Assembly (NCBI RefSeq): GCF_900605495.1
Contig: NZ_LR027584.1
Location: forward strand, 17,307 to 81,306
Source of the DNA: Bacilliculturomica massiliensis
GTDB taxonomy: Bacteria; Bacillota; Clostridia; Peptostreptococcales; Anaerovoracaceae
Length of the DNA stretch: 64,000 bases
Reading direction: 5' to 3'
Shown piece by piece: positions 8,632 through 16,950 of the stretch. Made by a program: the position numbers and the translations under genes. Every line of letters begins with the position of its first letter. The first letter of the stretch is position 1. Below the pieces are notes generated by a model. It did no database searches. It saw only the letters and a list, made by a program, of their open reading frames with translations, and was not told where the DNA came from.

Positions 8632-10047
8632 TTATAAGCCCAGCTTGAACGGATTCATAATGCCGTTGGGGTCCAGTTCCTTTTTCAGCGCTTCGAGCGC
8701 GATCATGCTCTCACCGTACTGCTCCTTCATCAGCCTGCCGAGCTTCAGACCCACGCCGTGGTGATCGTTCACCACTCCCCCGTTTTCCAATACGGCCCGG
8801 ATACCGGCGTTCCAGATCTCATTGTGCAGACGCATGGCTTCCTCCGGATCCTGCGGAGGATCTTCGATGATAAATCTGTCATAGATCATCACCCCCCATT
8901 CGTACCAGTGAGAGAAATGAGCGATAAAACGAACGCCGCTGAAACTCTCAATGGTTTCTTTTAAGGCCCAGTAAATTTTTTCTATATTCGAGTATGTAGC
9001 TACCGTGTCAAGAGTACCGAACATCTTCGGCAGGTCTAGTGCGTGATCGGGATAGAAGAAGGTCACTCTGCTGTCCCACCATTTCTCTCCGTAATCCGAC
9101 CCCAGATCCATTCCGCCGCGCTCCGCACACATGCGCAGGGCGATCTTCTCTTCGATCTCCACGATCTCCGCATTTCCTTCTACGGCAATATTCATGAAAG
9201 CTCCGTCCTTCTCCACCCCCAGAATGCTTTTGATGATCGATCTCGTCTCTTCCTCGTTGTACAGACGCATGATCGAGGGACGGAATTCCTGCAGCAGATC
9301 TCTGCCGAAGGCCAGTCCTGCCGGTACGTCAGGAAACAGGAATGCTCTGAATCTTCGGGTCTCAGGCCGCTTAAAGATCTTCATCGTAGCCTGCGTGATC
9401 ACGCCCAGCGTGCCTTCAGAACCGATAAACATATGTAAAATTCCCGGACCGGAGGAGTGTTTCGGCACCGGAGCGGACCGCAGTATCCTGCCGCTGGGGA
9501 CCGCCATCTCCAGATTCAGACACTGATCGTCGATCTTTCCGTATTTTGTGGACAGCACTCCTATGCCGTTGTGGGCGAGAAATCCGCCCAGCGTGCTGCA
9601 GGTGAGAGAACTGGGGTAATGCATCAGCGAATACCCCTTCTCATTTACATACCACTCCAGCTGCATATAATTGATCCCCGCCTCTGCGGTCACGCACATG
9701 GATCTCTCGTCAAATCTGATCACTCTGTCCATCCGTTTCATGTCCAGAAGGATACCGCCCTTTACCGGCAGCGCTCCGCCCTGCGAACCCGCGCCGCCGC
9801 CCCAGGGGAACACAGGTATCTTATAATAATTGGCGATGACCAGTATCCTCGACACTTCATCCGCACTGCCCGGGTACACCACAATATCCGCCAGCGGCAT
9901 CGTCCTGCTCCTGTCCTCCCAGAGCCTTGAAAGCCAGAAATAGTCCACGCTGTGGGTGAGCCGGTCGCTTTCCGAAACTGAGACGTGTTCCCTGCCCACC
10001 ACATCTTCCAGCTCACTTCGTATCATATGAGACATAAAATCATTCAT
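8632..10047 (-). CDS. FAD-linked oxidase of the VAO/GlcD-AGPS family
   Basis: 471 residues: FAD_binding_4 domain with the PWGGGAGSQG loop (81-90) and a FAD-oxidase C-terminal domain ending LDPNGIMNPFKLGL. Near the C-terminus the DHHGVG motif (HH at 429-430) resembles the active-site histidines of alkyldihydroxyacetonephosphate synthase and related oxidases more than plain lactate dehydrogenases. The start at 10047 is set by GGAAGGAGCG 6 bases upstream; a longer frame reaches 10116. It is the first gene of the operon, behind a good promoter. With the Fe-S partner and EtfB downstream it probably oxidises a 2-hydroxy acid or similar compound imported by the TRAP system. Confidence 0.88.
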   Translation of the reverse strand: MNDFMSHMIRSELEDVVGREHVSVSESDRLTHSVDYFWLSRLWEDRSRTMPLADIVVYPGSADEVSRILVIANYYKIPVFPWGGGAGSQGGALPVKGGILLDMKRMDRVIRFDERSMCVTAEAGINYMQLEWYVNEKGYSLMHYPSSLTCSTLGGFLAHNGIGVLSTKYGKIDDQCLNLEMAVPSGRILRSAPVPKHSSGPGILHMFIGSEGTLGVITQATMKIFKRPETRRFRAFLFPDVPAGLAFGRDLLQEFRPSIMRLYNEEETRSIIKSILGVEKDGAFMNIAVEGNAEIVEIEEKIALRMCAERGGMDLGSDYGEKWWDSRVTFFYPDHALDLPKMFGTLDTVATYSNIEKIYWALKETIESFSGVRFIAHFSHWYEWGVMIYDRFIIEDPPQDPEEAMRLHNEIWNAGIRAVLENGGVVNDHHGVGLKLGRLMKEQYGESMIALEALKKELDPNGIMNPFKLGL

Positions 10048-10106
10048 AGCGCGCTCCTTCCCCTTATGTAATATTAATTCATTATTCAGACAATTATTTT
10101 GTAATA

Positions 10107-10135
10107 AATATATCATACGAGAAACAATATTTCAA
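10107..10135 (-). promoter_or_regulatory. Sigma-A-type promoter of the TRAP/FAD oxidase operon
   Basis: On the minus strand, -35 TTGAAA (10130-10135), a 17-base spacer and -10 TATATT (10107-10112), 60 bases before the oxidase start. The -35 sits in an imperfect dyad (10130-10150, TTTCAA ... TTGAAA), a plausible operator. The surrounding 10090-10180 is strongly AT-rich compared with its neighbours. Confidence 0.65.
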
Positions 10136-10273
10136 CTTATTATATTGAAAAATGTAATATTTTTTTATTTCATATTTTCGTTACCGCCCGGAGGGATATC
10201 GAAGCCGCAACGGCCATTTGGCTGAAGTCATTTTGCCCCGGCCGTACATGGACCAGGGCTGAGGGCGCACAAC

Positions 10274-10326
10274 AAAAGGACAGCTCTCACGCGCCGATAC
10301 CGGCGCCCAAAAGCTGTCCTTTTCTT
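10274..10326 (-). terminator. Rho-independent terminator after the DUF4173 gene
   Basis: The inverted repeat AAAGGACAGCT ... AGCTGTCCTTT with an inner GC-rich loop lies 90 bases past the stop of the minus-strand gene at 10416. T-runs on both sides make it usable in either direction. The rest of 10048-10415 holds only this and the operon promoter. Confidence 0.75.
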
Positions 10327-10415
10327 TCTGAATACTATTTCTGCGGTTATTTTTTCCCTGCTCCCGGTCCTCCGTAGGCCGCGCTGCAAAGATCTCTCTC
10401 GTCTGGTCCGCACAC

Positions 10416-12629
10416 CTACGTATCTAATTCAAAATAATACAGGATCTTCGTTTCTTCATCGTAGATCGCCAGCGTAAAATTGTAGGAATTCCGTTCAAAG
10501 AGCTGGGAATCGTCCTGGGGGTCCAGGCTCTGACTGCTGCGGTCCACAAACCGGTAATACCCCCGCGTCACCGGGGGAATGGCCGGTATGCCTTCCTCCG
10601 GTGATTCCACCAGCGATGCGTAATACGTCGTTTCATCGGGCTGCTGGCCGTAGACGGCTCTCTGCAGAGCATCCGTCAGCGGCAGCGGCTTCCAATCCGG
10701 GTCTGCGGCCAGCACCGCTCCCAACTCTGTGTCCGCAGCGGAATAATCCATCTCGATATAGGTCCTTCCGTCTCCGTGAAACCCGCCGTGCGTGTCCATA
10801 CCTCTGATCACCTGGCCGCTCCACACGTCAAACCCCATCAGGTCCGCCGCCCGAAAGAGCTCGTCTCCGCCGGTCCTCTCGCCCGCTCCCCCTGTGAGCT
10901 TTTCTGCGATCCGCTCCGCCTGGGCTTTCTGGTAATTCCAACTGCGAAGATCTGTCCGGCTGTACGCCGGCTGTAAGAAGTCTCCCCGTCCCCTCTGGAT
11001 CAGCGCCGTGTAGAGCTCCTGCTTCAGCCCGGGGTCTTCCGTCTTCTCATATAATTCGTACATGGGCGCGGCCGCAGCGTCGGACAGCCCGCTGAGAGCC
11101 GGCACATCCAGATCAGAGAGCGTTCCCTCCTGATAACGTCCGATGTTATAGGAGGCGATCAGACCGTCCGCATTGCTGTAGGTCATAGCCAGAAAACCGA
11201 TCATACAAGTCAGGGCCAGCCACTTTCCGCAGTTGAAGACTCTCGCCTGCCGGGCCAGAATGATCACGAAGCAGAGGAACATCAGCGCCATGAACGCCGT
11301 GGTGTACAGGCGCAGCTGCGTCAGACCGTAGTAATGAATATACATGCCCATCTTGCTCACCGCGGTGGCGATCAGCAGCATGGTCAGCACGCAGAGCGCT
11401 GCTGTCACGGCCCGAAGCGCTGCAGGAAGTTCCCCTCCCCTCTCCGTCTCTCCCTTTTTCGGTTTTTCGATCAGCTCCACTGCGCTCCCAGGGTTTTCAC
11501 CCTGCCCTGGTCCCGATGGGATCGGGCCCTGCATTGTCTCCCGCGCCGACCCTTTCGGCGTCGGTCCGCCCCCGCTTTTTTCTGTGGACTCCGAGAACAG
11601 AGCTGCAGCCGCGATCACCGTCAGATTGATCCCCGCCACCGTACAGAGCTGAAAAAATCCCCGCCGGGCGTATTCCGCATAGGTCATGGTCACAGGCAGA
11701 CTGTTTCGGAAGGCGGAAAACAGGTACGCCGCCTGTGTGGCAAAAAACACCGCATAGATCAGCGTCAGCGCCCCCATGGCCGTCAACGTCATCGCTTTTG
11801 GCATGAACCGCACTGCCCGGGCCGCCCTGTCCATCGAATCCTTCGTGATGGCGTCCGTTCTCCTGCCCGTCACATCGCCGTACACCAGTCCGAACAGATA
11901 GCAGGCCACCGGGATTCCGAAGATGAATTCCGCCACATATCGAAACATATTTTCAGGAAGAGACCATTCAAAGGTAAAATGGATGCGGCTTATGAGTTCC
12001 TCAAAGGCTGCGTCCGCGTCGGCCAGCAGCTCCGTGACCAGTATCAGGACGGGAAGTATGACGACCAGCCCAGCCGCCGCGAACAGAATATTCATCTTTC
12101 TGCCTCTGTTGGCAGCCTTCTGTTCGGCGCTGAGAGTCTTTTTTCTGCGCATGCTCTCGAAGAGAGATACGAAATGTCGGCCAAAATTTCCGAAGGGGAC
12201 CAAAACCATCTGACTGAAAAAGTCGCCCGCCGCATAAAAAGACAGATCGCCGCCGATCCGCCGGCCCGTGGTCACGCACACCCAATAAGCGGTCATACAG
12301 TGCAGAAATATCATGTTGAAGGCTCCCAGCACAAAGTTATCGAAAACTGCGAAATTCGCAGCCGACAGCAGCACGACAGCCAGATAAAACAGGCTGGTCC
12401 CAGTCTGGCCATAACCGTTCTTTCCCATGTAGCACAGCGCAGCTCCGCAGAAAACCACCGCGAAAAGCGCAGTTCCCAGCCCGGCGGCGCTGACGAAGAC
12501 CCAGTCCATATAGAGAAAGCCGATGAGCAGCATGCCCCACGCCATCAGCCCCTGTCCCTCTGTCCTCCGGTGTTCCGTCAGCGGCAGGCTCACATTTCCG
12601 TTCATTCCCCCCGTCATCTCCGTATCCAT
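10416..12629 (-). CDS. Polytopic membrane protein, DUF4173/DUF4153 type
   Basis: 737 residues. About 12 hydrophobic segments occupy the first ~480 residues. The family-like pattern NADGLIASYNIGRYQ followed by LDVPALSGLSDAA lies near residue 500, then a soluble C-terminal domain of about 230 residues. An unusual low-complexity Gly/Pro/Ser/Glu stretch (roughly residues 350-390) separates two membrane blocks. The function of the family is unknown. It is the last gene of a three-gene unit with an XRE regulator and a DUF2975 membrane protein, a recurring combination in Firmicutes. Confidence 0.75.
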   Translation of the reverse strand: MDTEMTGGMNGNVSLPLTEHRRTEGQGLMAWGMLLIGFLYMDWVFVSAAGLGTALFAVVFCGAALCYMGKNGYGQTGTSLFYLAVVLLSAANFAVFDNFVLGAFNMIFLHCMTAYWVCVTTGRRIGGDLSFYAAGDFFSQMVLVPFGNFGRHFVSLFESMRRKKTLSAEQKAANRGRKMNILFAAAGLVVILPVLILVTELLADADAAFEELISRIHFTFEWSLPENMFRYVAEFIFGIPVACYLFGLVYGDVTGRRTDAITKDSMDRAARAVRFMPKAMTLTAMGALTLIYAVFFATQAAYLFSAFRNSLPVTMTYAEYARRGFFQLCTVAGINLTVIAAAALFSESTEKSGGGPTPKGSARETMQGPIPSGPGQGENPGSAVELIEKPKKGETERGGELPAALRAVTAALCVLTMLLIATAVSKMGMYIHYYGLTQLRLYTTAFMALMFLCFVIILARQARVFNCGKWLALTCMIGFLAMTYSNADGLIASYNIGRYQEGTLSDLDVPALSGLSDAAAAPMYELYEKTEDPGLKQELYTALIQRGRGDFLQPAYSRTDLRSWNYQKAQAERIAEKLTGGAGERTGGDELFRAADLMGFDVWSGQVIRGMDTHGGFHGDGRTYIEMDYSAADTELGAVLAADPDWKPLPLTDALQRAVYGQQPDETTYYASLVESPEEGIPAIPPVTRGYYRFVDRSSQSLDPQDDSQLFERNSYNFTLAIYDEETKILYYFELDT

Positions 12630-12674
12630 ATCCCCATTCCTCCGATCTTTCTTTACCGGCGCGCGCGTCCGCCC

Positions 12675-12890
12675 TCACTCATCCCGATACTCCAGAATAT
12701 CTCCCGGCTGGCATTGCAGCACCCGGCAGATCTCCTCCAATGTGGAAAAACGAATGGCTTTCGCCTTGTTGTTTTTTAAGATCGACAGATTTGCCGGCGT
12801 TATGCCCACTCGCTCAGCCAGATCGCCCGCGGCAATTTTCCGCTTCGCCATGACTACATCGAGATTGACCACGATCTTTCCCACTGTCAT
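12675..12890 (-). CDS. Small XRE-family (YozG-like) transcriptional regulator
   Basis: 71 residues, essentially one helix-turn-helix domain: LAERVGITPANLSILK is the HTH, and the end CQPGDILEY is typical of the YozG group. The ATG at 12890 directly abuts the G-run that should be the ribosome binding site, so the GTG at 12884, 6 bases after it, may be the real start. It begins 7 bases after the DUF2975 gene. It probably represses its own operon through the palindrome at 13486-13538 (inference). Confidence 0.88.
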   Translation of the reverse strand: MTVGKIVVNLDVVMAKRKIAAGDLAERVGITPANLSILKNNKAKAIRFSTLEEICRVLQCQPGDILEYRDE

Positions 12891-12896
12891 CCCCCC

Positions 12897-13340
12897 CTAT
12901 ATCGTCAGATCATTTTCGTTTTTCAAAATGATCGCTTCCTCGATAACATTTTTTACTACCCGCAGGATCAGGCCGATGAAGGCCGCCGCGATGCCGGCTA
13001 TGAGGAAGAAGAGATAATAATACGATACGAGAAGGATGACGGCGACGCCGAAGCAGCACCAGGATATCCTCCGCAGCAGAGCGACGTTTTCAGGTATGAA
13101 AACCTGGCTCTCTCTGATGTTGACCAGCAGACGGTCCAGACACAGCAGCGCCACCAGCGCTACCGCGCAGGAGGCGATAAGCGTTACCATCAGCGGTTGG
13201 GCCACAGACTGGCGTTTTTCCAGATAATACACATATCCGTTCACCAGCCAGGGAGTGCCCACAGCCACTGCGATCACTGCGGCGATCACCAGACGGTTGC
13301 AGACCAGCGACAGCGTTACCGATTTTTTCGCATTCCACAT
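12897..13340 (-). CDS. DUF2975 membrane protein
   Basis: 147 residues with four hydrophobic segments. The end of the protein, ILKNENDLTI, is the common closing motif of DUF2975 proteins. The start at 13340 has AAGGAGAAAAGTACTT upstream. The family is almost always next to a YozG-like regulator, as here; its role is not known. First gene of the unit. Confidence 0.85.
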   Translation of the reverse strand: MWNAKKSVTLSLVCNRLVIAAVIAVAVGTPWLVNGYVYYLEKRQSVAQPLMVTLIASCAVALVALLCLDRLLVNIRESQVFIPENVALLRRISWCCFGVAVILLVSYYYLFFLIAGIAAAFIGLILRVVKNVIEEAIILKNENDLTI

Positions 13341-13467
13341 AAGTACTTTTCTCCTTGCAGTATAGAATTCTATTTGCGGCGCAGCCCCGAGAGACCAGTC
13401 AGGCCGGATCTTCCGTCCGCCGTCGCCCCGGGAATGCGCGCGGGGGTCATGACTTCCCCGCAACATG

Positions 13468-13496
13468 ATAATACTACCAGTCCAAATGAAAGTCAA
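13468..13496 (-). promoter_or_regulatory. Promoter of the DUF2975-XRE-DUF4173 unit
   Basis: Minus strand: -35 TTGACT (13491-13496), 17-base spacer, -10 TATTAT (13468-13473). The -35 lies inside the long palindrome at 13486-13538, so a protein bound there would block RNA polymerase. Confidence 0.7.
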
Positions 13497-13538
13497 TAAT
13501 TATTTATCGAAAAACGATAAATAATTATTGACTTTCAT
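13486..13538. promoter_or_regulatory. Perfect 24-bp inverted repeat, probable operator
   Basis: Two perfectly matched 24-base arms (13486-13509 and 13515-13538) flank five A residues. The core TTTATCG ... CGATAAA is AT-rich, unlike the surrounding DNA. It overlaps the -35 of the DUF2975 unit and is too far from any gene end to act as its terminator. The remaining part of 13341-13715 shows no gene. Confidence 0.7.
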
Positions 13539-13715
13539 GATCAGTTTACATGTCCGGCCATCTGTTCCGAGGATTCTGCAAAACGGGAACCGAACTGCGG
13601 CGAGATGCAAAAAAGAAAAAAAAATCTGACTATAACGTCCTGTGATTCGCCGCGCTTTAAACAGGGTAGAAAAATCACATCTTATATTAATCAGAAACTA
13701 ACGGAGGTACCTCGC

Positions 13716-14735
13716 TTGAATCCAACCAATGAAGAAGCCACATCGGCACAGATGAATACGGGAACGGCCATCGGATCCGGCCGTCCCTTTGCCTCGCGCA
13801 CCGCTGGGATCCTGCTGCTGGCCGTCATCGCCACCATGCTGTGGGGCAGCGCGTTTCCCGCCATCAAGATCGGCTATCAGATGTTTTCTATTTCCCCGGG
13901 CGACACGGCCGCTCAGCTGCTGTTCGCGGGCCTGCGCTTTGCTCTGGCCGGTCTCATGACGATTCTGTACGGTCTGTTTACCCAGCGCAAGATGGTGTTC
14001 CCCTCCCGGGCGAACCTGGGGCCGATCGCCCTGCTGGGACTGGTCCAGACAGCGGTCCAGTATGTATTCTTTTACGTTGGGCTCAGCCATACCAGCGGTG
14101 TAAAGGGTTCGATCATCGCCAGCTCCGGAGCGTTTTTCGCCGTTCTCACCGCCCATTTTTTCTATCGCAGCGACCGTCTGAACCTGCGTAAGGTCCTGGG
14201 CTGTCTGGCGGGATTTACGGGGATCATTCTCGTCAACCTGCAGGGAAGCGGCGGCCTGGGCGGCGGCTTCGCTCTCAACGGCGAGGGCTTCATGCTCCTT
14301 GCCGCCGTTGCCTTCGGATGCAGCTCCATCATCAGCAAGACGGCCACAGAGCGGGGCGATTCCATCACCGTCACCGGTTACCAGCTGCTGATCGGAGGCG
14401 TCCTTCTGATCCTTCCCGGACTCCTGCTCGGCGGCCGGTTCAGCGCCGCAGATCCGGCCGCCCTGGCCGTACTGTTTTACCTGGCGCTGCTCTCAGCCGT
14501 GGCTTTTACTCTCTGGACCGTGCTGCTCAAATACAATCCCATCGGGAAGGTGGCTCTCTTCAACTTCCTGACCCCTGTATTCGGCGTTATCTTATCGGGG
14601 ATCTTCCTTGGAGAATCCTTCCTCAGCGTCACCACGCTGATCTCCCTTCTGCTGGTCTGCGCAGGCATCTATCTGGCAGAAACGCAGGGCGGAAAAAAGT
14701 CCGCGGCCATCGAGCCCCAGAGCGCGTGCCGATAG
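13716..14735 (+). CDS. EamA/DMT-family transporter
   Basis: 339 residues with ten hydrophobic helices in two EamA repeats; WGSAFPAIKIGYQM in the first and LGESFLSVTTLISLLLVCAGIYLA near the end are the family's characteristic stretches. It is a membrane exporter of metabolites or amino acids with unknown substrate. The TTG at 13716 is preferred because ACGGAGG ends 8 bases before it; a longer frame starts at 13605 without a ribosome binding site. A stand-alone gene, convergent with the aldolase. Confidence 0.87.
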   Translation: MNPTNEEATSAQMNTGTAIGSGRPFASRTAGILLLAVIATMLWGSAFPAIKIGYQMFSISPGDTAAQLLFAGLRFALAGLMTILYGLFTQRKMVFPSRANLGPIALLGLVQTAVQYVFFYVGLSHTSGVKGSIIASSGAFFAVLTAHFFYRSDRLNLRKVLGCLAGFTGIILVNLQGSGGLGGGFALNGEGFMLLAAVAFGCSSIISKTATERGDSITVTGYQLLIGGVLLILPGLLLGGRFSAADPAALAVLFYLALLSAVAFTLWTVLLKYNPIGKVALFNFLTPVFGVILSGIFLGESFLSVTTLISLLLVCAGIYLAETQGGKKSAAIEPQSACR

Positions 14736-14886
14736 ATCCGTTTCATCTGGAACACGCTTCGCGTTATTTCCTGCATAAAAAAGTTTCCTTCGGAAACATA
14801 TTCGCCCTGCGGGCTCCCCTTCACAAGGTGAACTTTTTTGAAACATACGGAAATATCTGCGGACGATATTTCCTATGTTATAAAAA

Positions 14887-14925
14887 AACGGAGGATCCGC
14901 TGCAAATATGCGCGGGTCCTCCGGC
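14887..14925 (-). terminator. Terminator of the typA-coaBC-aldolase unit
   Basis: On the minus strand, CGGAGGACCCGC pairs with GCGGATCCTCCG around a short loop and is followed by TTTTTTTATAAC. It lies 15 bases past the aldolase stop codon. A second weak dyad with GTTTC/GAAAC repeats lies at 14765-14850, next to the exporter's end. Confidence 0.85.
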
Positions 14926-14939
14926 CATGTTCCGGCTTT

Positions 14940-15581
14940 CTAACGCTTCTGATACGAATTCAGATAAAAATCCCTGTACTTCTCCGCTTCCTCCACCGTG
15001 AGCGCTCTGCCGCCTCCGGCGGTCTTCACCAGCAGATGGGTCTGGCAGGCCTTTTCCAGTATGAGGGCAGCAGCAAAGGCTTCCTCCATGTCCCTGCCCG
15101 CACAGACTGCGCCGTGATTTTCCAGCAGCGCGCCGAACCGTCCCGAGAGTGCGTCAAGAACGTTTTCTGTCAGCAGAGGGCTGCCCGTCAGCGCATGTCT
15201 GCTGATGCGGATGCTGGGTCCGATGATCTGCGCCATGTCTTCCAAATAGGGAGGAACGTCCTCTCCCAGCACCGACGCCGTACAGGCGTAGAGCGAGTGA
15301 AAATGGATCACGGCGTTTACCTCCGGTCGCGTCCGGTAGATCGCCGCATGCATGGGACTTTCCGATGAAGGTCTGCGTCCCTCAAAGGTGAGATCCTCAA
15401 TTGACACTGTGGACATATCATCCGGCTCCAGCTTGTCGTAGGGGATGCCGCTGGGCGTGATCACCATCGCGCTGCCGCCGGCCCGGCAGCTCACATTGCC
15501 CCATGTCCCGGCCACCAGGCCCAGGCGCAGAAGCTCCTTCCCGCCGCCGCACACTATTTTCTTTGCTTCTTGACTATCCAT
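14940..15581 (-). CDS. Class II aldolase/adducin family protein (fuculose-phosphate aldolase-like)
   Basis: 213 residues, usual for FucA/AraD-type enzymes. Zinc ligands are visible in HFHS (H93, H95) and ENHGAV (H156), with the catalytic glutamate in SSESPMH (E74). Such enzymes split sugar phosphates into dihydroxyacetone phosphate and an aldehyde, or act in methionine-salvage shunts. It sits 75 bases after coaBC and ends the typA-coaBC transcript, so no sugar pathway is suggested by the immediate context. The family is certain; the substrate is not. Confidence 0.87.
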   Translation of the reverse strand: MDSQEAKKIVCGGGKELLRLGLVAGTWGNVSCRAGGSAMVITPSGIPYDKLEPDDMSTVSIEDLTFEGRRPSSESPMHAAIYRTRPEVNAVIHFHSLYACTASVLGEDVPPYLEDMAQIIGPSIRISRHALTGSPLLTENVLDALSGRFGALLENHGAVCAGRDMEEAFAAALILEKACQTHLLVKTAGGGRALTVEEAEKYRDFYLNSYQKR

Positions 15582-15655
15582 TTCTGTTCTCCGTTTCGCC
15601 TCTCCGCTCCGCGGCCATGCCTTATTGCGCTTCCCTGCTCCGGAGTCAGGCCTTA

Positions 15656-16876
15656 TTACGCGCCGCTCCTCCAGGGCCGGCCCTTGCCCGTCTCCGCCAG
15701 AATGGCGTCTAATATGGCGTGAGCCGTCTGCTCTTTACTCATCAGCGGCAGTTCCCGCTCCCAGTTCTTCGTGATCAGCGTCACCACGTTGGTGTCCGTC
15801 CCGAATCCGGCTCCGGAAACCTTCAGATTGTTGGCCGCGATCATATCCGCCTTTTTCTTTTCCAGCTTTGCTCTGGAGTTTTCCAGCATGTCCCTGGTCT
15901 CCATGGAAAACCCGCAGAGGAACTGTCCCGGCTTCTTGTGTTCGCCCAGCCAGCTCAAAATATCCCGTGTCCTCACCAGCGGTATGCTCATATCGTCCTC
16001 TGTCTTCTTTATCTTGTCTCCGCTGCACACGGCGGGCGTATAATCGGCTACCGCCGCCGCTTTGATCACGATATCCTGCTCCCCGGCCTCCGCCTGCACC
16101 GCCGCAAACATTTCCGCCGCGCTGAGGGCCTCCACTTTCTTCACAAAGGGCGGAGCCTGAAGGGTGGACCAGCCGCTGACCAGGGTCACCTCAGCGCCCC
16201 GCAGCATGGCGGCCCGGGCCAGCTCGTAGCCCATTTTCCCGGTGGAGTGGTTGGAGAGGAACCGCACCGGATCCAGCGGCTCTCTGGTCGCCCCGGCCGT
16301 TACCAGGACCTTCCTGCCGCACATATCTTTTTCGCAGGCTATCTCCTTTACAATATAAGAGAGCAGCACGTCCTCCGAGGGCATCTTCCCCTCCCCTGTG
16401 TCTCCGCAGGCCAGATATCCGCTGGCCGGATCGATGACCTGAAAACCGTAGCGCCGCAGACGTTCCATATTGTCCTGCACCACAGCGTTGCGAAACATAT
16501 TGGTATTCATGGCCGGCGCCACGATCTTCCTGCAAGTGCAGGCCAGCGCGGTGGTGGTCAGCATATCGTCCGCCAGTCCCCACGCCAGCTTTGCGATCAC
16601 GTTGGCGGAGGCCGGCGCGATCAGCATGACGTCTGCTTTCTTGGCCAGCGACACATGGGCCACGTGAAACTGGAAATTCCGGTCGAAGGTATCGACCATA
16701 CATTTGTTTCCCGTCAGCGTCTCAAAGGTGATGGGATTGATAAAATTCACCGCGTTCTCCGTCATGATCACGTGAACGTCGCATTCCAGCTTCACCAGAC
16801 TGCTGGCCAGCCCGGCTATCTTGTAGGCAGCGATGCTTCCCGTCACACCCAGCACGACTGTCTTGCCTTTAAGCAT
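15656..16876 (-). CDS. coaBC: Bifunctional phosphopantothenoylcysteine decarboxylase/phosphopantothenate-cysteine ligase
   Basis: 406 residues with both halves of the coenzyme A biosynthesis enzyme. The N-terminal flavoprotein decarboxylase starts with GVTGSIAAYK and contains the APAMNTNMF and ACGDTGEGKMPS loops. The C-terminal ligase starts near residue 190 with TAGATREPLDPVRFLSNHSTGKMG. The start at 16876 gives the usual protein length; a frame opening at 16951 overlaps the typA stop (TAATG) and would add 25 residues. It is translated just after typA. Confidence 0.95.
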   Translation of the reverse strand: MLKGKTVVLGVTGSIAAYKIAGLASSLVKLECDVHVIMTENAVNFINPITFETLTGNKCMVDTFDRNFQFHVAHVSLAKKADVMLIAPASANVIAKLAWGLADDMLTTTALACTCRKIVAPAMNTNMFRNAVVQDNMERLRRYGFQVIDPASGYLACGDTGEGKMPSEDVLLSYIVKEIACEKDMCGRKVLVTAGATREPLDPVRFLSNHSTGKMGYELARAAMLRGAEVTLVSGWSTLQAPPFVKKVEALSAAEMFAAVQAEAGEQDIVIKAAAVADYTPAVCSGDKIKKTEDDMSIPLVRTRDILSWLGEHKKPGQFLCGFSMETRDMLENSRAKLEKKKADMIAANNLKVSGAGFGTDTNVVTLITKNWERELPLMSKEQTAHAILDAILAETGKGRPWRSGA

Positions 16877-16950
16877 TGTCCTTCGTTCTCCTTCCGCTCC
16901 ATTATCTGCTTCCCGTTTAGCAATGGCAGGATCTTCTGCGCCCTGTCCCA

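Noticed and set aside
14318..15001. 227-residue plus-strand frame at the exporter's end
   Set aside because: It overlaps the EamA gene in another frame and runs through the terminator of the aldolase unit.
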